Assembly: GCA_910591455.2 (NCBI GenBank)
Contig: OU342808.1
Coordinates: 22,806,714-22,870,713 of the forward strand
Length of the DNA: 64,000 nt
From: Pholis gunnellus
Taxonomy: Eukaryota; Chordata; Actinopteri; Perciformes; Pholidae
Direction: 5' to 3'
Position numbers and translations under genes: made by a program. The first letter of the stretch is position 1; each line of letters starts with the position of its first letter. The notes under the pieces are model-generated. The model was not told the DNA's origin and did not search any database. It worked only from the letters and a program-made list of their open reading frames with translations. Below are positions 12,901 through 25,593 of the stretch, in pieces.

Positions 12901-14880
12901 TAAAAATTGAGAGTTGCCTTTCATTTCTGAGCAGACACGGAGCACCTCTTCCAGGAACTGAGGCTGCAACAACAATACAAGGAAAAACACAGCACAAGTG
13001 ATACATAATTGTATTTGCAGTGCACCCTTTGACACCAAAGATATTGCATAAGGAAATTAATTTAAATAAAAAGAAAAGAAACAAATTATAATTTCATGAG
13101 TAAGAACATAAACTTGCAGATTATCACTTTACATTCATTGCTGTTGGTTTGTGTTTGTGTTTGACGTCACAGTGGATTAGCCGCTCAGTGTGCTGTTGGG
13201 TGTTTTTTAGTAGGCGTGGTTTGAGACCTGCTCACGGATTGTGGACATTTGGTTTGGAACAGATTATGGATCTCTGCTAGTGCTGTTGGCCTTGTGAGGA
13301 TAACCACACCAGCACAGATCACTGCATAAACTGGCGTAGAACTGGGTAATGTGCAGGGCCCTGGGTAATGCAGTGTGTGTGTGTGTGTGTGAGGGATGGA
13401 CTGACACAGAGAGAGAGAGAGAGATAGAGCATCTGTATATGGGTAGCTTTATTCGTTTTAATCATATTAAATTGGATCATTAGATAGACCCATTTACACA
13501 GTGCTTTTATGAGGTGTACGGGACCAAATCCTATTGGATATCGGCCTAATCTACTGCAAAAGCTGCATCCAGTTGCAGCTTTGGTGGGGACTCTATGTCC
13601 CTCGGTGCAGGCCCGGGTATGAACATACTTGCAGCATTAATTTGGCTGAATTAGGATTGAGAACAAATTGCCACTCTATATTCCCAAATCCAGCGATTGA
13701 GAAATAATGAACAGCTCAGTCCACATAAAAGAGATTATCCCCATCGGAGTTATACAGCTCACCCTTTTCCTGGCCAGAAAGTGAGATGTTGTTTATGATG
13801 CAGAGACTGGACATACCAAGCCTAAATAAAGCCTTGGTGTGAGGCAGATAGGACTGTCATCAGTCAAAGGTCCTCCCTATTGGTGTCAATCTTACCATAA
13901 TTATCCTGGCCTATAATGAATCTTGTGATATTTCGAGGATTTTTTCCAACCCTGTGTCCAAATATTGTGATAGCCCCATAGACATTGAACTTCCCTGGAC
14001 GTCATTCTCAGTACACTCCCGTCTAAAATGCTCAGAGATAATCCCTTTGCAACATTTTATGCTATGATAGCACAAATGGCTAAAATAGAATCATGATCCT
14101 CATCGTTTTAAAAGAGGATCACGATGAAGGTCGTGCTGATATGACCTTTAGAGTGGGCTCTCGGGGCTGAAGCCGATACAGTCGCAATTCTGAAGTAGGC
14201 TCAAGAGACCATTGAAAATGGGGATAGTCAGTGCAATTACAAAGATTTCGGCCAACAATTATGAATGTATTCATGAGTGTATTTCATACATCATTCACAT
14301 GGTGTACGAAATGGAAAGTTTCAAGTTTTTTGATCATATGAATGCAGATTCTCATTTTATTACACAAAGTTCAAGGTCTATGGTTTGATGGGTGAGTGAA
14401 ATCATCTGCTTTGTAAATCAGGTCATATTGTACAGACCGTGACCAGTGGGGAAAGACAAAATATTCATGCTATCCCTTGTTTATAAATGTTATATATTTT
14501 TAAATTGTCGAAGGGATTTTCATTGAATGTGTGTCCAGCTGTATGCTTCTGGTGGTTGAAGGAGTTTTGAGTGCTTGGTTCTTTCATGTGGGATCATGGA
14601 CACGCCCGAAATGATTTTAAGCTGGTCTTAATTTTTTCAGCTTTTGTGCCCTCAGCAATATGTTCCTGCTGGTCTTCAACATGAATTTAATGTATCGTAC
14701 ATTGACCCTGCTGAATGTGTTGCCAACAGGTTATAAATTATAGACATGTGTCCAATACTATCAAATCGTTAAGTGTACTTGTAGATTACATTTTCTGACC
14801 CCTTTTACCATTTTCAAGCAGGGTTTACAAAAAGCTGCACATATGTAACATTTAGCCTCGAAACACATAAAAAAGTGTAA
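9926..14880. other. Gene-free sequence
   Basis: No coding exon is recognised. There are AT-rich stretches (11290-11560, 12400-12700) and a pyrimidine-rich run near 11060-11105. The overlapping short frames at 12786-13084 on both strands show no family resemblance. Confidence 0.55.
13373..13424. repeat. (GT)n followed by (GA)n microsatellite
   Basis: (GT)9 at 13373-13390, a short unique spacer, then (GA)8 at 13409-13424. A CREB-type palindrome TGACGTCA lies about 200 bases upstream at 13162-13169. Confidence 0.9.
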
Positions 14881-14948
14881 ATACATACATACATACATAC
14901 ATATATACATACATACATACATATATATATATATACATATATATATTA
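14881..14948. repeat. (TACA)n/(TA)n compound microsatellite
   Basis: ATAC/ATACAT units alternate with TATATA runs over about 68 bases. It lies immediately upstream of the purine-rich block that may be a plus-strand noncoding exon. Confidence 0.9.
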
Positions 14949-14999
14949 TTCAGAGAGATTTCCAACACATGAATTATAGACCGTGTGCTGGTGAAGAAA

Positions 15000-15443
15000 A
15001 GTGGGCAAGAGGAGAAGAGGAGCGACAGAAAATAAATAGACAGAGATAGAGAGCGAATTAGAGTGAGATTTGATAGAAGGAGAGCGCGATAGCTTCGGAG
15101 CGTTTAGTATGCAGAACGGAAGGCAAACACTTTTAGCCCTACTGTCGAAGTCTGGGACTCCTCTGCAGTGAGCGGTCTAAACTTTCTCACATAAGCCTTA
15201 GCCTCGAGCCACGAACTCAAATATTTCAGTCACATTCACTGAAGCTAGGAAAAAAAAAAGCCTTATTACTTATGATCAAAGGTTGGTGTTTTCTAGAGGA
15301 GACATGTTGCGTCTGCTAGAATTTGCATGAGATGTTGAAGGCGGTTCATTTCCAATGACTAGAGAGACTTCCAGAAACAGGCGGGGATTCGTTGTTTTTT
15401 GCTGCTTTTAAACTAATCTCCTTTTTTGAAGACTGTTTACAAA
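15000..15443 (+). other. Possible plus-strand noncoding exon with donor site
   Basis: A purine-rich stretch with scattered CpGs (for example GAGAGCGCGATAGC) ends in TTTACAAAG|GTAAGC, a good plus-strand donor with the exon ending near 15443. It follows a (TACA)n/(TA)n tract and contains several short upstream ATGs, as expected of a 5' UTR or lncRNA first exon. No partner coding exon is visible on the plus strand of this window. It could equally be chance. Confidence 0.2.
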
Positions 15444-16144
15444 GGTAAGCAGAGCTATATGACATCTAAATATGAGTAATAGGAACAAGGAGTTCAGTCT
15501 ATTTCTCTGACTGAACTCTTAACCTCTAACCTGGAATAAAATGTGCTTGGAAATTTTTGTAAACCCTTTTAGATATAACATATCTTCCTGGCCTTCTGAG
15601 AATACATTTAAAAAAAAGTAGATTTACTAACAAATTTAAAACTCATGAAAGATACCTGTCCCCTTCATTTTGCATTAATATATGGAATGAATGGTAGCCT
15701 ATTTAGAATATGTTGAGATGTCATGAAAAGGATAAAACTCTTTTGCACAAATAAATGCAGACATTATCAATGGATAAATGTGGCTTACAACACAGACTAA
15801 ACAAAACTCAAATCCAGGACCATTGTAAGGTCCACTTGCGATGACAAGAGGTGTTATGGGTTGTCGACTCAACTGTCATACGTTTACTGGTGCAGACCCT
15901 AAGATCACAATCAAGAATGTATGTAATATTAATAATAATGCACAGCAGCCGAAAGAAACAAACGTGTTTTAGCCGAAGGGTTTCTCAGCGTTTCTGGGAC
16001 ATTTCTGGAAAAGGAGCCAAGTATTTTCTGGTGATCACCAACCAAACACAACAGTAGTAAGAAAGAATACATCATAAGAAGAAATATATTATATTATGTT
16101 CTTGCAACAATCAAGATAATTGATTTACTAATTATGAAAAGGAA

Positions 16145-16378
16145 ATGCATGTATGTACAGGAAAACTCATCATGTGCAAAACCTCCATAGAAAATACAAA
16201 ATACAACTACATGCACTACAAACCACACCAACAAAAGATAAATACGAGCAAAAAAAAAAATAATAATATCAAAATGTTTTCTGTCATTGCAACAACTAGA
16301 CCAGTTCCCTTATTGAGTAGCACACTAACAATAATACAATGCATGTATGTACATATGTAGACTCATCACGTGCAGAAC
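16145..16378. repeat. Pair of ~38-bp imperfect direct repeats
   Basis: ATGCATGTATGTACA followed after 5 bases by ACTCATCATGTGCAAAAC (16145-16182) recurs as ATGCATGTATGTACA, 7 bases, ACTCATCACGTGCAGAAC (16339-16378). The copies are about 194 bases apart. Confidence 0.7.
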
Positions 16379-17415
16379 AACATATGCACACGTGTTGACC
16401 ATATGTATTCATAAGAAACAAGGCAGCCACAGTTGTGTTGTGGTCTGTTGGTTTGTGTGGATGTGATTAAGAGAGAAGAGAAAAGGAGAAAAAAAGGAAG
16501 ACTAAGTACCGGGCATCAAAATACACATTAATAATAGTAATGATGATGCAATAAGCTGGGCCAAGAGAGCAAAGCAGGATTGGAGCATCACTGGAAAGCA
16601 GTAAAGCTGGTCAGTTGTGTGAGACCAGGTTGGTCAAAAATAGAGTAATTATTGTTTCATTTAATCACCATTAGCACGGCCCCCTGTTCTACAACCATTT
16701 TTGCAATACTCCTTTTACATTATTGAATCTGTCTTCAAAACAAAAGACACTTTGCACTACTCCTTATTACAGGGAAGATAATAAAGAAATACCATTTGAG
16801 CTGAGCGTTAATGATGTATTGAATTAATCATATTTACTTTACTGTATTAATATGATTATTTTATAATGTTTTATTTATGCATTTAATATTTGATATTTTG
16901 GAGTTTCAGCAGTCGGGCTGTACACTCTGGAAATATTAAATGGGTTTTTGAGCAAATCAAAGCTTATACTGCTCCAGCTGATTCACATATCCTTGACTTT
17001 TCAATCAGTCATCGTTATTCCGCCTGCTTTGGAAATGGCACTTAGTAACACCTGCCTCACCCATGCTTTAAAAGCTCAGGATTTTGTAAAAAAAATGTTA
17101 AGCTGTTTTGAGTTTAATGGAAAGTTTTAGTGAGTCATGAGGTCCATCATTTCTCAAAAAAATGATACTGTGCAACAATTAAAATGATGGGGAGAAAACT
17201 TTTTTTTTTCTTTTCATTTACCAGATGGTTAGTTGGATATGATTAGAGGGTTTTTCTATCCAAAAATTTCACATCCAAACCCGTAACTGTTGAACTAAAT
17301 ATTGAACAGACTGTTCTCATACACTGCTCATAGCTATATCTAAAGTAATGCACTGTGATTTAAACCCAATAGAATGGGAAGGTGTATAAACTCAGGGATT
17401 TCACCCAGAAGACTA

Positions 17416-17645
17416 TTGTTTTGTTGACAAACAAGCAGTAGTTGTGTTGCCTAAACATAACCAAGTAGTACTATTGTTGCCTAAACCTCACCACTAACTT
17501 TTGTAACCTTTTTTGTTTTGTTTTGTTTATATGTTGTAGTCATTTTAAGCCAAGTCATGATGTTTTTTACTAAACCCAACAAAGATAGTTTTGTGGCCTG
17601 AACTAATTAGTTTTGTTGCCTAAACCTAACCAAGTTATTACCTGT
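17416..17645. repeat. Degenerate tandem repeat with TTGCCTAAACCTAACCAAGT units
   Basis: The phrase TTGCCTAAACxTxACCA recurs at about 17448, 17478 and 17618, with a decayed version (TGGCCTGAACTAATTAG) near 17594 and intervening TTTTGTTTTG stretches. It reads as an old, partly scrambled tandem or dispersed repeat. There is no coding potential. Confidence 0.5.
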
Positions 17646-19393
17646 GAAGGGAGAAGTTTATTTCCAAAAGACTGTATGCGTGTAATGAGTGGAAATAGAC
17701 ATGTATTGCTTGTAGGATAAAGCAGGAAAAATGAGGAATAACTTTTTGTAGGATATCAGACGAAGCATTGTATGATGATACGGTGGGATTTAAAGACAGC
17801 GTTTGAGACAGACCTATTCCTGATATTACTAAAGAATAACAGATGGCTGTTTGTGAATGTTGTCAGCTGCAGAGCTCAAAACAACAGCTTAATGCAACCT
17901 ATTGCTATGCTGATTATTTTCCTTTACCAGAGTTTCCTCCCTATTCTGTTATTTTGATTCCCTACCAAGATGCTAATCTATGTTGCATCCGGACCCTCAC
18001 TGCAGATGGAGTGCCAGTAATTAGCTTCATTTCCCTTCATCAGTGGAAAAGGAGTGTAAAACTGTTGTTGTAAAAGTGAGACCAAGAAATACACCCCGAC
18101 CGAGGGATAAGTTTCAGCCTCTGTTTCTAGGCACTGTTGAATGGAGCTGTGGCCCCAGTGTGGCACCGCTGTAAGACCTCACAGCCTCCGCAGACACGTT
18201 TGGGGGCTTGTAAAAAGAGGCCAGGGCTGATGGGTCTCCTAGGGTGGTCAGCTGGAAGAAAATTGGAATGATCCTGTAATGTTGGTGTCTATTAGTATGT
18301 GTATGGAAGCAACACACAGTTATGAAGTTTGAAGGTCCAGAAATAAGAACTTGAAGTGTATGCCTCCTCTAAAGTGCATTTACATTTAACTTTTTCAGAC
18401 CGAAGATATTATTAAAAACAAGTGATGTCGGTGTGGTTGGTTGCTACAAGTAGTGCGGAGAAGATTAATTATCATAACACTATGAGACAATTTTACAACT
18501 TTGGAAAGACAGAGTGTGTCGCAAGATAACATTTCATTGTGTTGGGGCAGATGTGACAAACCTTGTTTTCTCTCCAGAGCTTTTTGCCATTTAGAGTTCC
18601 GCCATGGCAACACAATGGTCTTTCAATCAGTCTTTGGAGAATGTGCAAATGTTGATCTGAACACTGTCTTACACTCTAGACTATCAGTCGAAAGGAAGTG
18701 GTTGGTGGTTGCATATGGAAAATGGCTATCTATATTCCTAATGGGCTGCATATACTCGAAAAAATAGATGGACACAAACAGTGGACCTGCATGCAGTTGT
18801 GTTTATACTGTATTGGGTCTCTGCGTAGGATTTGAGCTTAAAAGGGACAGTGTTGTGGAATATTTCTATGTAGATGCGGGATAAGAGTTGATTAAATAAA
18901 CAGAGTCTGATGAATGCTCAAAGTAGTAAGAGTCAATTTAATGCTTGCAAGCAGGAGAGCGGACACACCGATACATATCTCAGTGAACTGTGCAAGCCAC
19001 TGTCAACAAAGTACAAGGCACATCATATTTTATGCATAGAAGAAATCACGCCTTTAGTTACCTCATAGGAAAGGGAGTATAGGCTTTTGGACAAAGGTTG
19101 ATTTGTTCCGCTCATTATTTTGAGTCTTCCAGGTGCGATCAACTGGGAGTCAGTCTCATACAGAGGTCAGAAACAATGTTTCCTTTCATCTTCTTCTCGT
19201 GTGTGCATATGAACAACCTTGGAAGATAGGACATTGGTTTCCTGAACTAATTAAATGCCTCTGTAGGACTGCAGTGATCTTTTCCTGTATCTCTGTACTT
19301 TCCCATCAGTAGAACAACATCTTTCAAAACATCCCAAGATACTAAAATATATTTTACCATTATTATACTTAATACATATTTTACCATTACATT

Positions 19394-19730
19394 GGACAGT
19401 TCACTCCAAAATCAAAAATCTATATTTTTCCTGTTATCCTTAATGCAATACATCAATCAATATTGTTTTGATGCGAGTTGATTAGATTTGGGAGGTATTG
19501 GCCATAGAGATGTCTTCCTTCTTTTGAATATAATGGAACTAGATGGGACTCGGCTTGCAGTGCTCAAAACGCCAAAACAATACATTTGAAAAACTCATGA
19601 GCAACGTTGTTGTCCAGAAATCATAACCTGGTGACACAAAATAATCCACAGTGGATTTTCTTGATAAATAGCACCAAAGGTAGAGGAAAAATATGTATAT
19701 TTGAATTTGGGGTGAGGTGAACTATCCCTA
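19394..19730. mobile_element. MITE-like non-autonomous DNA element, about 340 bp
   Basis: The ends are imperfect inverted repeats: GGACAGTTCACTCCAAAATC on the left, and GGATAGTTCACCTCACCCCA when the right end is read on the minus strand. The interior contains ATAATGGAACTAGATGG, TACATTTGAAAAACTCA and CCAGAAATCATAACC. These match a repeat I recognise from many teleosts. No target-site duplication is evident, so the superfamily is unassigned. Confidence 0.6.
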
Positions 19731-22542
19731 CGATCCCTAAATATACCGACCCACTTGGAACAATGACTCATAGGAATGGGTGGTGATTCTCGAATTTCCA
19801 CAAATATGTCCTGTTACGTCTTGATCTCTAAACAATATGTACCGTCATCTGCATGCTTGATTCAAACCTCCTACAAACAAAGCCACATTTCTGTGTTCAA
19901 AATATTGCCAAAACATAAAAGACAATTGAAAGAAACCACACTGGATATCCACAGAGAGCTGCAAGACAACCAGGAATCTGCTAAGAGAATGAAGAGATGC
20001 AGTAAGAGGGTTAAGAGAGAGAGTTGAGAGAGACCATGAAATCTAATGATGTATATGTGAATGTAGAGGGAAAATATACATGTATACTGCAATGTGTGAG
20101 TGAGATGTGATGTACTCGTGAGGGCGGATCCTTGTATCTTGCCAATTGTTACTAATGCCAGGAGGAACTCTAGCTTCCTCTCAGCGTGAGTCTCTTTTTC
20201 AAAGTCTCAAATCCGCAGGCCTTGTGTTTTCCAGCATGATAATTATTCTGATTATCAAGCTCATTTAAAAGTCTGCTCTTGAAGTCAAGACACTTCATAA
20301 CATTTTTATCAGTGAAGTGACTTTTTTTTTTACAGAACACAGTGGTGATTCCTTCCAGCGCAGATTCGGCTTTATGTTTGCAACAGCATCGACACTGATT
20401 TCTATTGAATGAAAAACGGCAGCAGTGGTTTGAAATGGACAGAAGGATTTACTACATGGTAGCGTAGTGATAGCCACCATAGCTGAAGGAAGAATAACGA
20501 GCCAGCAGCAGTTATTTAACCTTTTACTTTCTGAAGGGACATTTTCAGACCAGAATTTGGTTGAGCACTTGCTGTCTGTTCTTTGGAGACGGAAAACCAA
20601 AGTCTATGAAAAGGGGAGGTTGGACAAGTCTGTTATTTAGTATTGTGCCAAGTATGCAAGCATGCCCTAAAAACTGGAAGTTTTTCTATTTGGAAAAATA
20701 CAAGAAGTTCAATTAGGCCGTACAAACATTATTGTAATAGGAAATGTTTAGTGACGTAGTTATAGATTTTTAACATTCACGTGCAGAAATACATGACATA
20801 ATAGTGAAAATGTGTTCAACCTGATGTTTGTTTGCCCGTGTGACAACTGTCTACCAGAGTACTAAATCTTACTGCAGTAGTTTGAGCTATAATGCTAAAT
20901 AACTAACTAAAAAGCAAATGATTAAAAAAAACTCTTATGAGGTTGTAATGAGCAAACATTAATATTTTTTTTTTAAATTGAATTTTAAATCTATTTTGAA
21001 AAGCGGCATAATTGACATTTCTCACAGTGTATTGGGAATATACTTTTTGGATTTGTATAATACAATACATTTGATATACATGACAATATAATGTTGCAGC
21101 ATGTATTTGAACTCAAGGGTCACTTACTAGCCTTCTCCGGAGCTTTTCACCAAATGTCAAGAGGGCAGGTTTCATGGGGAAAGGCAGTTGGGCTTGAGGA
21201 GTAGCAGGCTCTTATGCACAACAGTCATTTTAACAGTTTAATATACACATGGGACTCAGATAGGGAGGCTTCTTTTGATGGTTGCCTGAGCAGAAGAGGG
21301 TTGATTTAGTCAGATACAATTACTTGGATCCTCTTAGACTGCAGCTGCTTGTGTGTCTGCAGAGGGTAGTGGCAGTCTGTTGGAGGGGCCGTGTTGATTT
21401 TCCCTGTTGATTTCTACTCAAGATCAATATCTTCTCAGGTCCCCTTCAGTCCACTTACTTTCCAGGGTTAATCGACGGCAATTGAAAGCTCCAGGGATTT
21501 GTGGAGACCCTGCCTTGTAATCCTGTCACTTTGTGCGAGATAAATAATTCAGGGCTGTTGACAAGATCTTGACTTAATTCGGTACAGAATAGTCTCTACA
21601 TTGCCTGTGGACAAGCAAGCATGGACCCACCACAGGCAACTAGCCCTAGCAGAACTTAGTGAAAAAGTGACATTTTGTATTTTCCATGTCAAGAAAAAGC
21701 AAGACAGTACCTAATATGAAGGTCTCTTCTGCTTTCAATGTCACGGTTGTGATGTGAGGAGTCACTTTTTGAATATTCCAACAGCATTTTGATGCACTGT
21801 TAAATAATTCACTCGAAATTAGACGAAATGTGGTAGTGTTTGTAATATTCAAGGTCCAATCATATGCTGGATTTTGCTACGGTGCCTGTGGCTTTTCATT
21901 CAACTTCATCATACTGCACATGCAGCAGTTACTTAAGACTTGTAAATGTACTTCATTGGCAGATGTTGACCTTGTTTTAACTTCATATAAAAGCGTACTC
22001 ATTGATTTGTTTGCTCTTTCAGAAAGCATTAGGAGGTTGTAGCACAGACAGAGGTTGCAACTAGTAAACATCAAGCAGAGGCCTGGTAATTTCATCTTAA
22101 TATGCTTCCTTGGCCAATATGACATTAAAGTAAAAAATAGGTGGTTATCAGTTGGAAAGTAAAGGTGAACATTTTAAAATTCATATCAGAAAATAAACAT
22201 TTTTTGTTTTCTCATTATTTCTGCTCTTTATTTAAGAGCTGCAGGTCTTATGAGTCAAGCACTGCCGTGCCTACATCCTAAAAAGGCAGAGGAGAAAACA
22301 AATTAAGTCTGGTCGCCTGAGGTTTGGGATGAGGCCACATTTGACGAGGCGTTCGGTCATTGCGTTCCCAACAATCCTGAAAACAATGAACACACTGCAG
22401 TAGGCCCACCATCTGTTTGGGAGGAGGAATGTTGATTGGCTCTCACTGTGGTTAGTGAGACAGAATATCTGCTGCTGTTATTGCCAAATTCAAACACATT
22501 TTGCTCCTCATTTAGACCAGTTTTGCTGACTAAATCTTAGAA
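19731..22542. other. Gene-free sequence between the MITE and the hAT-like element
   Basis: AT-rich with short unsupported frames on both strands. A 10-bp inverted repeat with a 19-base loop occurs at 21601-21639 (TTGCCTGTGG/CCACAGGCAA). Nothing else is recognised. Confidence 0.5.
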
Positions 22543-23210
22543 CAGGGATCGGCAACCTTTACCATCCAAAGAGCCATTTTGCCCTATTTTTCACCAAATA
22601 AAATGTGTCTGGACCTGCAGAAGCTATTTGATATCACAGCTTATACAGTTTTGTATATAGTTATATATACAAAAACTATAGTTTGTTGTATTTGTGAAAT
22701 TATAGAACAAGAATAAAGACAATTCTTGACATTTTATTGCTACCTGTTTTGTATTTATCCATTGATAGTGTAGCCGAGGGTTAATGTTGCGCCAATACTT
22801 TATGATAATAATAAAATAATGAACACGGGGCTCCGTAATCTGCGCCAAGACGGCAGCAACTTTATTCACTTCTCCCACACTTCACCAGAAACTTTCTCTT
22901 TCCGTCTCATCCTCCACAATAAAAGCCCCAAACACATACTCCGGAACACTGCTTCCTAGAGCTCTTAACGTGCTCAACATAATAGCTTACAATAGTTTAC
23001 AGAGGGCGGAGGTCTGCAAATCATATGATTAGCCACCTGCAGGGAAAGGCGCTTGACAGCAACGTAATCGGATGTGGCGCACATTTTAATTGACAAACTA
23101 TTAAAACATTTTTTTTATTTTTGGCGGCGTGTCCAGCAGTGTTATCAGGGAGCCGCAACAGAGGGCCTGAAGAGCCGCATGCAGCTCCGGAGCCGCGGGT
23201 TGCCGACCCG
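22543..23210. mobile_element. Non-autonomous hAT-like DNA transposon with 8-bp target duplication
   Basis: The left end CAGGGATCGGCAACCTT and the right end (minus strand CGGGTCGGCAACCCGCGGCT) are inverted repeats of the CAGGGGTCGGCAACC type used by hAT/Charlie-like elements. The flanks 22535-22542 and 23211-23218 are identical (TCTTAGAA), an 8-bp target-site duplication as expected for hAT. The element is 668 bp and has no transposase reading frame. The interior is AT-rich with a CTCCGTAATCTGCG block. Its right terminus has lost two bases compared with the left. Confidence 0.85.
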
Positions 23211-23548
23211 TCTTAGAATATAGTAGCTTCAGCTTTAAAACGGCACACCAGCAGATGGAGCTTCAAAGAGCTTCACGTATTACTGTTTGTCTTGAGGTTC
23301 CGGGGCTTCAGCAAAGTATTAGTTTTCATTATCATTAATTTATTGATTATTTTTGTGATTATTTACTTGTAAAATGTTACTACAACCCAATGTATTACAC
23401 TTATTTGTTCTCGTCCAAGCGACAACTTAAAACCTATAACAATTTAATTTGCAACATTAAAGACAAAAGCAGCATATCCTCACATTTAAGAAGCTGGAGT
23501 CGTACTGGGAAATACCACGCAATATCAAAATATCTACGAAATAAGAAC

Positions 23549-24211
23549 TTTTATTCATAATATATTCATACTTGTACACAAGTAAAATAAAATGCATATC
23601 TATGGTTCCATTGCAATCTCCATAAACAAATTGACAGCATTATTTTGGTAAATGCTACCCATAAACCCTTTCTTTCATGAAAATAGAACTAAAATGGGGA
23701 GGAGGTAAAACATTTGCTTTTATGAACATAAAAAACATAACATTACCCAACAAATGCATCACTTTGAATAAATAATGGGGGGAGATCGTTTATCTTCATT
23801 AAACAGACCCAACATTCTTTTTGTGCGCTCTGTCTCTGATTTCCTGTATTTGTTTTCGTCTTTTTTTTTTTCATCTTCCGGTGGTCTGTCTAAGCAGTAA
23901 AAGCTTTTGAGAGGAAAAAAGGGAGGAGACTCCGTAGTGTAGCTTTGACACAGTACAGTTAAGTACATAAAGAACAAACAATTTTGGGCACCAATTCATT
24001 ATATACAATATATCTGTAGTGTTCTGTAAAGGCATCCATTTTGTTAAATGTACTTTAATGTCTTCATTATCATCGTCTGTCCTCGCCCACGTTGGGTTAA
24101 CGCGACTCCTTGCTTTTCAGTCACTGTCTGTCGATGTCATTGCATCTTCTGTTATCATTGTCATGAGCATCAACAATCTTGAGTTCTGTGTTCAGAGTGA
24201 TGTTAGGAGTC
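23549..24211 (-). other. rtn4r: Putative rtn4r 3' untranslated region with candidate poly(A) signals
   Basis: Downstream of the rtn4r stop, the minus strand is AT-rich with no continuing long reading frame. ATTAAA lies at 24059-24054, about 150 bases after the stop. A canonical AATAAA lies at 23554-23549, followed 30-40 bases later by a TG-rich stretch (ATTGCGTGG). The AATAAA would give a UTR of roughly 660 bases. The true end cannot be decided from sequence alone, and a longer UTR extending towards the hAT element at 23210 is possible. Confidence 0.4.
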
Positions 24212-25593
24212 CTAAGACATGGCTAGAGATATCCAGATCATGGGAATGAAGAGAAAGTGCAGCACTTGCAAAGTAGAACCCCGGCCTTTGATGCAGTGGG
24301 CGTCTGATTTGGGCTTTTTGGAACACTTCTTTTTCTTTTTGTTTGACGCTGTAGACGACTCCAGATTGTCTATAAGGTCAGGGTTTAGATTTTCCAAAGA
24401 CTTGTCCAGGGTGTTGGACAGGGTTCCCAGTGGTCCGTCATTCTGCTTATTCTGGGTCTCATTTTTCGTTCGTTCCGGCTCTTTGTATTTAGTCTTAGAC
24501 ATGTTCTCCTTTTCCTTAAGGGGGTTGTTGGTGATTTGGCGGCTTTTGCCAGACAGGATGGAGGACTTGTCGTTATCTCCAAGGCAACACCTGGGAATGG
24601 TCTCTCCGAGAGGATTTTCGGTGGAAGAGAATTTCCCACTCTGCCCCTTGGAGCTGAAGAGATTGGTCTGAATTTGAGGTGTTTCCACACACCCCTCCAA
24701 GTCTTCACTTTTCAGTCGTTTCAAGTCCTTTCCTGCCAGGAACTCAGGAACATTGCACTCCAACTCAGAGCTCGAACCTTTGAAACGTTTGAACCAGTCC
24801 CACAAGGTTCTCGCCCGGCAGTCACAGATCCACTGGTTGCCATTTAAACGCAAATACTGGAGAGACACCAGCGCGTCCATGGTCTCTCCCGTCAAGACGG
24901 TGAGATTGTTGAAGAACAAGAACAGGGATTTGAGCTTACCAAAATCACTAAAAGCCCTAGGTTGGACATAGATAACCCGGTTCTGGTGTATCAGCAGCCG
25001 ATCCAGATTGATTAAGCCTCGAAACATGTTGTCTGTTACTATCTTGATCTTGTTATTGTGCAGATAGAGATAAGTGAGGTTGGCAAGATCGAGAAAGGTG
25101 TCATCATGCAGGGTGAGAATGTTATTGTCCTGCAGGTAAAGGTACTGTAGGGAGAACATTCCTCTGAAAACCATAACAGGGAGCTCTGACAGACCACACC
25201 TGTGCAGGTGGAGGGTGTGCAGCTTAGTTAAGCCCCGGAAGGCTGTAGGGCTGATGGTGCGGAGGTTGCTGTTGTCACCAATGTCCAGTTCCTCCAGCTT
25301 TTCCAAGCCGTAAAAGGCTCCAGCCTCGATGTAGCTGATGTTGTTGGAGTAGAGCCAGAGAACTGTAAGATTGTGGCACGAGCTGAAGCTGGTGGACCTC
25401 ACCACCGTCAGCTTGTTGCTCTGGAGGAATATCCGCTGGCTCCGCACGGGGATCTCAGTAGGGATGGAAAACAGTCCTTGTTGTTGGCAGGCCACAGTGG
25501 GCTTGGGCTCACTGTAGCACACACACTTGGCAGGGCAGCTGACAGTTTGAGGCACGAGGTTCAGCCACATCACCAGAAACAGGAGTCGCCCCC
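24212..25593 (-). CDS. rtn4r: Nogo-66 receptor (reticulon-4 receptor), main coding exon
   Basis: This exon encodes a GPI-anchored leucine-rich-repeat receptor of the neuronal surface. In mammals RTN4R binds the myelin inhibitors Nogo-66, MAG and OMgp and limits axon growth through co-receptors. Residues are numbered from an in-frame ATG at 25615, which is itself intronic. They show a hydrophobic signal peptide (10-26), an LRRNT cap (C27, C31, C33, C43), about eight LRRs of the LxxLxLxxN type (55-258) and an LRRCT cap with CDCRAR (C264, C266, C287, C309). A basic stalk follows (310-448, with a lysine run at 426-430), then a C-terminal hydrophobic tail (449-467) typical of a GPI signal. N-glycosylation sequons lie at N82, N92, N179, N237, N371 and N385. 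RTN4R rather than RTN4RL1 or RTN4RL2 is indicated by CVCYSEPK, CQQQGL, SQRIFL, the stalk CC after ENPLG, and PLGTL. Length is close to the human protein (473 aa). The stop TAG is at 24212-24214. The first few codons are in another exon. Confidence 0.95.

Larger units (their letters stand above)
15444..19393. other. Gene-free sequence
   Basis: It contains the 16.1-16.4 kb direct repeat and the 17.4 kb degenerate repeat. Nothing else is recognised. Region 18840-19080 (AATAAACAGAGTCTGATGA and GCAGGAGAGCGGACACACC) has the texture of an old retroelement, but I cannot identify it. Confidence 0.5.

Noticed and set aside
21601..21639. 10-bp inverted repeat with a 19-base loop
   Set aside because: Short arms of this size are common by chance in 64 kb.
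24219..24971. Several plus-strand open frames up to 150 codons antisense to rtn4r
   Set aside because: They overlap the rtn4r exon, have no family resemblance, and are explained by the codon bias of the opposite strand.
24212..25593. Assignment to rtn4rl1 or rtn4rl2 instead of rtn4r
   Set aside because: The stalk features (ENPLG with CC, PLGTL) and the CVCYSEPK/QQQGL cap follow RTN4R rather than the RTN4RL1/RTN4RL2 proteins as I know them.
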